Assembly: GCA_028565715.1 (NCBI GenBank)
Contig: JAOXYC010223015.1
Span: 1 to 10,887 of the forward strand
Origin: Phoronis pallida
Lineage: Eukaryota; Phoronida; Phoronidae
Direction of reading: 5' to 3'
Length of the DNA stretch: 10,887 nt
Part shown: piece by piece, positions 7,616-10,887 of the stretch
Layout of the letters: each line of letters begins with the position of its first letter
Position numbering within the stretch: position 1 is the first letter of the stretch
Position numbers and translations under genes: made by a program
Notes under the pieces: model-generated
Databases searched by the model: none
Told to the model about the DNA's origin: nothing
What the model saw: only the letters and a program-made list of their open reading frames with translations

Positions 7616-7623
7616 TATAAAAA
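7616..7623 (+). promoter_or_regulatory. Possible TATA-like element of the pseudogene copy
   Basis: TATAAAAA lies 55 bases before the leader 20-mer of the second copy, close to the 57-base spacing in the first copy. Confidence 0.25.
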
Positions 7624-7670
7624 CATGCTCAGTAGAATCTTAAGGTAGTAAATGTGCATACACACGTTCA

Positions 7671-7720
7671 GTAGCCCAAGTTGATTGCATTTATCTTTTT
7701 TGACTTTTTCTCTTTGCAAG
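7671..7720 (+). promoter_or_regulatory. Leader segment of the second LRR copy
   Basis: Bases 7671-7690 repeat the 5301-5320 20-mer exactly. A T-rich run then leads to CAAG|GTATAA at 7720/7721, the counterpart of the strong donor in copy 1 but about 50 bases nearer the 20-mer and a poorer match to the donor consensus. It shows that the duplication included the gene's upstream region. Confidence 0.5.
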
Positions 7721-7725
7721 GTATA

Positions 7726-8060
7726 AGCAACCAATTGCTTATTGTGTCATGTTATGTCGTTTCAACATTGAAGCTCGATGGAGGAATCCTATAGGCTTCC
7801 CAGTGAAAAGAGGCTGTGGAAAGACAGTCAGTAACACATTGTATGTACAAGTGTATGCTCAAAAATTCATCATACTTCCCCTTTTCAACAACATTATGTT
7901 GTTAAGATGTTGCAAGTGACAGCATATTGTAATTGGTTTGGATATAGTGGACCCCTTTAACTTGATTGGTACCGGTACGCAAGCACTGTTTTATCATTAA
8001 CGAATACAAAGGTCGTCATTGAGACAAGAGTGAAATCTGTTTCACACACATATAGTAGTT
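7726..8060. other. Sequence replacing the N-terminal part of the second LRR copy
   Basis: Where copy 1 encodes the signal peptide, cysteine cap and first LRRs, this stretch shows no similarity and no open frame. It includes a 17-base near palindrome, AACAACAT-T-ATGTTGTT, at 7887-7903. An in-frame TGA at 8031-8033 closes the LRR frame upstream. Confidence 0.45.
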
Positions 8061-8925
8061 TTATACAATGCCAAACTTTCTACAGTAAACTTGAGATTAA
8101 CGATCTTAAAGAGATACCAAGGTTGCCAAGAAGCCCCAAAACACTTTATTTCATACAGACTGGCATCATCACTTTCATGGATGCTATACTGGCCTTCAAG
8201 CAACAATAACATAGAACGCCTCCCATTGGGTGTTTTCTCTAAGCTTTACCTGCTAACAGTTTTAAGACTGGACTGCAACGAAATCACTGACGATGGTTTA
8301 CCAAATGGAATTTTCCTTCCTATTTTATTTGTACAAATAATTTACCTACGACTTAATCAACTAACCAAAGTGCCAGCAGGATTATCACCCCACTTGCACC
8401 ATCTTGATCTAGTCGGCAATCGAACCACCATTCTTCCATCAAACAGTTTTGATGACGTTAGAAATCTTAAAACTATAGAAATTCAGCAGAATAAAATCAG
8501 TGTCATTGAAGATGGAGTGTTTAAGCACTTAGGTTCCCTACAGTACCTGGACGCCAATTCAAACGTTCTAACGAAGATCACCAGAGGAACACTGCGTAGT
8601 CTCACGTCCCTCCACACTATTCACCTCAGCTGTAACAGCATAACTTACATTGGAGAAGACTCGTTTGATTCCCTTAAGTCTCTAAAACAACTGTGGCTGG
8701 ACTCCAACCACATGCACAATATGACATCAACTTTGTTTTAAAAATAACTCAACACAGCCTCATTTGTCGGAGGCATTTTTGGCAGGAAGTGCTTGGACAT
8801 GTTTCTGTAAGAACTTCGCTGGCTGCGAAAACTGGAAGATAATTCAAAAATCTTATATTTGCCGCATTTTATGGTTTGTACAATACCACAAAAAGTGAAA
8901 GGCAGGACATTTGATGATAACAGAA
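8061..8925 (+). pseudogene. Decayed tandem copy of the LRR gene
   Basis: Homology to copy 1 starts at the codons for its residue 106 or so (YNAKLST) and runs to about 8925. The signal peptide, N-terminal cap and first LRRs are missing, and no in-frame Met precedes the homology. Three deletions (1 base near 8097, 15 bases near 8168, 11 bases near 8195) scramble about 35 codons; they total 27, so the frame recovers at NNNIERLP. From there 179 residues align without gaps to copy 1 with 120 identities (67%). A net 4-base gain before 8760 brings TAA at 8739-8741, ahead of the C-terminal cap. Cap remnants persist out of frame: TGTTTCTGT at 8800-8808 replaces TGTGACTGT (CDC becomes CFC), and two more bases are gained just after. 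I call it a pseudogene; a transcribed truncated product cannot be excluded. Confidence 0.82.
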
Positions 8926-10887
8926 GAGTAGCGACATCTATCGAGTTGGTATGGAAATTGCAATCAGGTTAGTTTATACGTACGTGGGAGGTCATCCGAT
9001 TTGATTAACTGATATCAAACAAAAGATTGATCGCTAGAAATAAAACATTTAATTCTAATCCATGAACAATATTACTTGTCATTGAGAGCCAGGTTATAAT
9101 AGGATAGAGATGCGAAGAAGCCAGGCTCATTAAAAAACTAAAGGCGAATGTAATTTTAAGTGAGATCATTTCATCATTGTATCAAAAAGCATTCGTAAGA
9201 AAGAAGATTTTTAAAGCTTCTGTTATTGACATCCGTCTATGACAAGTTCAGGCAGTTTTTTCAAAATGTTCACATGGAAAAGTTGACCTAAAGTTGATCT
9301 GGTTTTCTTTTACATCTTTTCTTACATGCAATCAAGTTTTATGATTTTTCGACGTGGTAGAGTTACACTATTTCACGCGATGTGACTTGTGTTTGCAAGT
9401 GTTATTAAATCGTCAAACGTCAGTTGTTAATAAACCACAAGTATAAAAACCAACACTAGGCCAACCAATATAAGTCAGCGTATCCAACAGATGCGCGTTA
9501 GATAGTAGAGATGAATAATTACCCCCTTTGATTATGACCGAGCGTTGTCCTTATGAGTACATCATATAATTAGTATGAACCGATGAGTTCATGTTTAATT
9601 ATAATAGTAATAGTTGATGTTGTGTGCATTTAGTTATCTGATTTTCATAATGTTACATAACGTCTAATAATGTGGATAGCGATGTCGTCCACTGAGGACC
9701 GCTGAGAACAACATTCCATCCGATAGCGCCACCTTGTGAGTTTTCGCCAAAGCCGTAATCATGGCAACTTCGTCAATTTGTATTTTATTTTAAAGTCAAA
9801 AAGGGTGCTTTTTTAAGACGCTAGTGTAACTGGAAATTATATGATTGAACTTACATTTATCACCTTCCATTTAATTGTTATTTGTAGTTATATAAGTTTA
9901 TGTAGGATTAATGCATATCTGATAATAATCAATATGAAATTATTAGTGATGTCACATCTAATTTTCTTCACTATATTTATTGATGCATAAACTGTACATG
10001 TAGATATATTCAACTCGGAATATTCATTTTAATGTTGTTGATTTTTGAAATGTTTTACAATTATTTTTATAAACCAGACATGCAACCGTCAACGGAGTAT
10101 ATGCAATAAGAAAAAAGCAAAAGATGGCGCTAAAAGCGAAGTTCATTCAAATTGTGTGGCTTTTTGTAATTCAAAGAGAATTTTTGTTACTTTTGAGATA
10201 ACGACTAGTATAAAACAAAATGATAACGATAATAATTCTTGGTTCGATGGCTTTACTGCACAACCAGTCTGGTAATTACAGAACAAAGGGAAAAACGAAA
10301 ATACACTCATCTCTGCTGACTATCTTTCAAATAAAACCTCACAGCAGAGATCGCTCTGTGTGTGATGTTGGTTTCTTTACTGCACTTCACGAACCGCAGA
10401 GAAGATCCAACAATTATTTGCAACTCACTGAGTAACAACTAAATAAATATACTCTCTCCACATGTTTTCTTTGTGCACTAAGTTTTGTTCTGAGGCAAGT
10501 GTTGTTTTTGGGAGATTGCAACAGGGCCTTGCGTTATACAAATGTTACTCAAAATCAACGCTCTATTTGTTTCATAAAAAAGATATTGTGTGTCTGTAAA
10601 ATTGTGCATTTTCTGTCAAAACGAAAACAGAAAATAAAAAGTCGAAAATGTCTCAGTAAAAATATTGTATTGTAGAACATGAAATAGTTGAATGCACTCT
10701 GTCAATGATGTGATATTATATAGTTATGATTAATTTATTCATATGTTTATTTTTCCTATCGAAGCAAAGTAAATTTGCCACTTCTGACTTTAGTGTATCG
10801 TTATGTACACTGTCGATACAGGCTGATTTATACTCAATACAACCTTAAAAAGTCAATATAGTTAATTTATAGTTACTGATACCGCTT
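8926..10887. other. Intergenic sequence, no supported gene
   Basis: The stretch is AT-rich with many stops in all frames. Two overlapping short + frames at 10045-10275 and 10220-10435 have no recognisable content. A slightly GC-richer patch at 9670-9770 includes ATCATGGCAACT at 9760, but its frame closes after ten codons. No tRNA or other RNA gene pattern was recognised, and I see no third LRR copy. Confidence 0.5.
10309..10351. repeat. Ten-base inverted repeat
   Basis: ATCTCTGCTG (10309-10318) is the exact reverse complement of CAGCAGAGAT (10342-10351), with a 23-base spacer. It is a possible hairpin with no gene context. Confidence 0.35.

Noticed and set aside
9020-9060. AT-rich words resembling the 3'-end block, as a possible third copy after the pseudogene
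   Set aside because: The similarity is limited to low-complexity AT sequence, and the distinctive parts of the block are absent.
9590-9620. CCGATGAGTTCATG resembling a hammerhead ribozyme core
   Set aside because: The conserved CUGAUGA is not matched and no GAAA partner follows at a suitable distance.
10045-10435. Two overlapping plus-strand frames of 70-76 residues
   Set aside because: They are in different frames, low in complexity, and have no recognisable motif or gene context. An 11-base direct repeat, CTTTACTGCAC, at 10251 and 10375 was also judged too weak.
1-10887. CRISPR arrays, operons, insertion sequences or a defence system
   Set aside because: The window is eukaryotic with spliced genes. 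No regularly spaced repeats, ribosome-binding sites or bacterial gene families are present.

Overview
This is genomic DNA from an animal, almost certainly an invertebrate. It is AT-rich, with GT-AG introns of a few hundred bases, animal poly(A) signals and a transposon-like palindrome inside an intron. It carries two bilaterian-type gene families, a synaptotagmin-15-like gene and a secreted leucine-rich-repeat (SLRP-like) gene. I cannot name the species. No bacterial, organellar or viral gene is seen, and all recognisable genes lie on the + strand.

Layout. Bases 1-604 are AT-rich with no supported gene. Six exons between 1012 and 4404 encode the linker and both C2 domains of a synaptotagmin close to SYT15. 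The true N-terminus is not certain: a 32-base exon at 605-636 fits in phase but has no membrane anchor. Intron 3 holds a 410-base near-perfect palindrome (2451-2860) that looks like a foldback or MITE-type element. A poly(A) signal follows the stop at 4458.

From about 4742 to 8925 the window is a decayed tandem duplication. Copy 1 has a 5' leader (about 5301-5401), a leader intron (5402-5866), an uninterrupted 418-residue secreted LRR protein (5871-7127) and a 3' region with a candidate poly(A) signal (7329). Copy 2 keeps the leader motif (7671-7690) and about 180 codons of LRRs at roughly two-thirds identity. It has lost the signal peptide, the N-terminal cap and the first repeats, and it carries frameshifts, an early stop and a broken cysteine motif, so I call it a pseudogene. 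The 3' region of copy 1 also has a 72%-identical partner at 4742-4815, upstream of copy 1. This suggests that a third, older copy once stood there and left only its 3' end.

Bases 8926-10887 contain no supported gene. The most unusual non-coding signal is a pair of interlocking inverted repeats at 5487-5556, in the leader intron, with the topology of an H-type RNA pseudoknot. The two gene families have no obvious functional link: the synaptotagmin would act in intracellular membrane traffic and the LRR protein outside the cell.
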